DNA of 64,000 nt from Rhizobium jaguaris (GTDB lineage Bacteria; Pseudomonadota; Alphaproteobacteria; Rhizobiales; Rhizobiaceae). The DNA is taken from positions 2,285,501 to 2,349,500 of the forward strand of contig NZ_CP032694.1 in the NCBI RefSeq assembly GCF_003627755.1, read 5' to 3'. The position numbers and the translations under genes were made by a program. Below the pieces are notes generated by a model, which was not told where the DNA came from, did no database searches, and was given only the letters and a program-made list of their open reading frames with translations. Position 1 is the stretch's first letter; every line of letters starts with the position of its first letter. Of the stretch, positions 63,868 to 64,000 are shown piece by piece.

Positions 63868-64000
63868 TCAGAAATCGATCGCTGCGTAGAACACGGCAAA
63901 CAGCCCGTCCATCAGGATCACGACGAAAATCGATTTCACAACGGACTGCGTCACATGCTGGCCGAGCGATTCGGCGCTGCCACCAACTTTCAGCCCTTCG
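63868..64000 (-). CDS. mlaE: Mla-type permease, C-terminal fragment (cut by window end)
   Basis: About 43 C-terminal residues are visible on the minus strand, ending [12 protein letters not shown]. They show [21 protein letters not shown], the conserved loop and last helix of MlaE permeases. The gene continues past position 64000. First visible gene of the mla operon. Confidence 0.85.
   Translation of the reverse strand, partial: EGLKVGGSAESLGQHVTQSVVKSIFVVILMDGLFAVFYAAIDF

Overview
The window is a stretch of chromosome from a Rhizobiales alphaproteobacterium, most likely Rhizobium in the broad sense. The signs are moderate-to-high GC, the hybrid kinase CckA, a giant GPR/RgsE-type growth-pole coiled-coil protein, a single-cysteine DksA, a recA operator of the TTG-N11-CAA type, rhizobial palindromic intergenic repeats and an Mla-type lipid transport operon. 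No tRNA, rRNA, IS element, prophage or CRISPR array was found. Most of the window is housekeeping DNA with a few accessory islands. Gene calls rest on reading the translated sequences; no database search was possible.

Layout. 1-6.6 kb: end of a Bcr/CflA-type MFS exporter, a membrane-anchored class III cyclase, two tandem inositol-monophosphatase paralogues, ttcA, a glutaminase and rpsD. 6.8-8.05 kb: a small accessory module of an AbiEii-like nucleotidyltransferase and a 111-aa partner, with a perfect palindrome in front. 8-16 kb: a HerA-like ATPase, an FMN-dependent 2-hydroxyacid dehydrogenase, a frameshifted GNAT gene, murI, a TrmJ/TrmH-like methyltransferase, a Gln-tailed secreted protein, icd and a GST. 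16-21.3 kb: an AraC regulator, alaS and recA. 21.4-24.4 kb: pseudouridine kinase and glycosidase, then a divergent second-type TrpRS. 24.7-29.1 kb: cckA, a FliO-like membrane protein, a mosaic repeat and dksA. 29.4-36.6 kb: sixA-like phosphatase, ycjX-ycjF, a secreted protein, the folP-folB-folK operon, a DUF922 putative protease, a candidate small RNA and a [2Fe-2S] ferredoxin. 36.8-45.3 kb: an Hpt protein, a regulatory region with CtrA-like boxes, the 2409-aa GPR/RgsE-like gene and an RcnB-like protein.

45.5-58.8 kb is a sugar catabolic locus. A divergent LacI regulator faces a nine-gene minus-strand run: periplasmic binding protein, two permeases, ATPase, GH2 beta-mannosidase, TIM-barrel isomerase, Gfo/Idh dehydrogenase, aldo/keto reductase and GH43 beta-xylosidase. 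It reads as import, deglycosylation and oxidation of hemicellulose-derived oligosaccharides. 58.8-61 kb holds gnd, a strong 18-bp palindrome and an SRPBCC protein. 61-64 kb holds an mlaE (cut by the window end)-mlaF-mlaD-lipoprotein operon.

The best leads are the nucleotidyltransferase module with its operator-like palindrome, the anti-Shine-Dalgarno hairpin RNA near 36.1 kb, CtrA-like boxes in front of the growth-pole gene, the 44-residue repeat array in that protein with one unit shortened by exactly one hendecad, and the divergent TrpRS.
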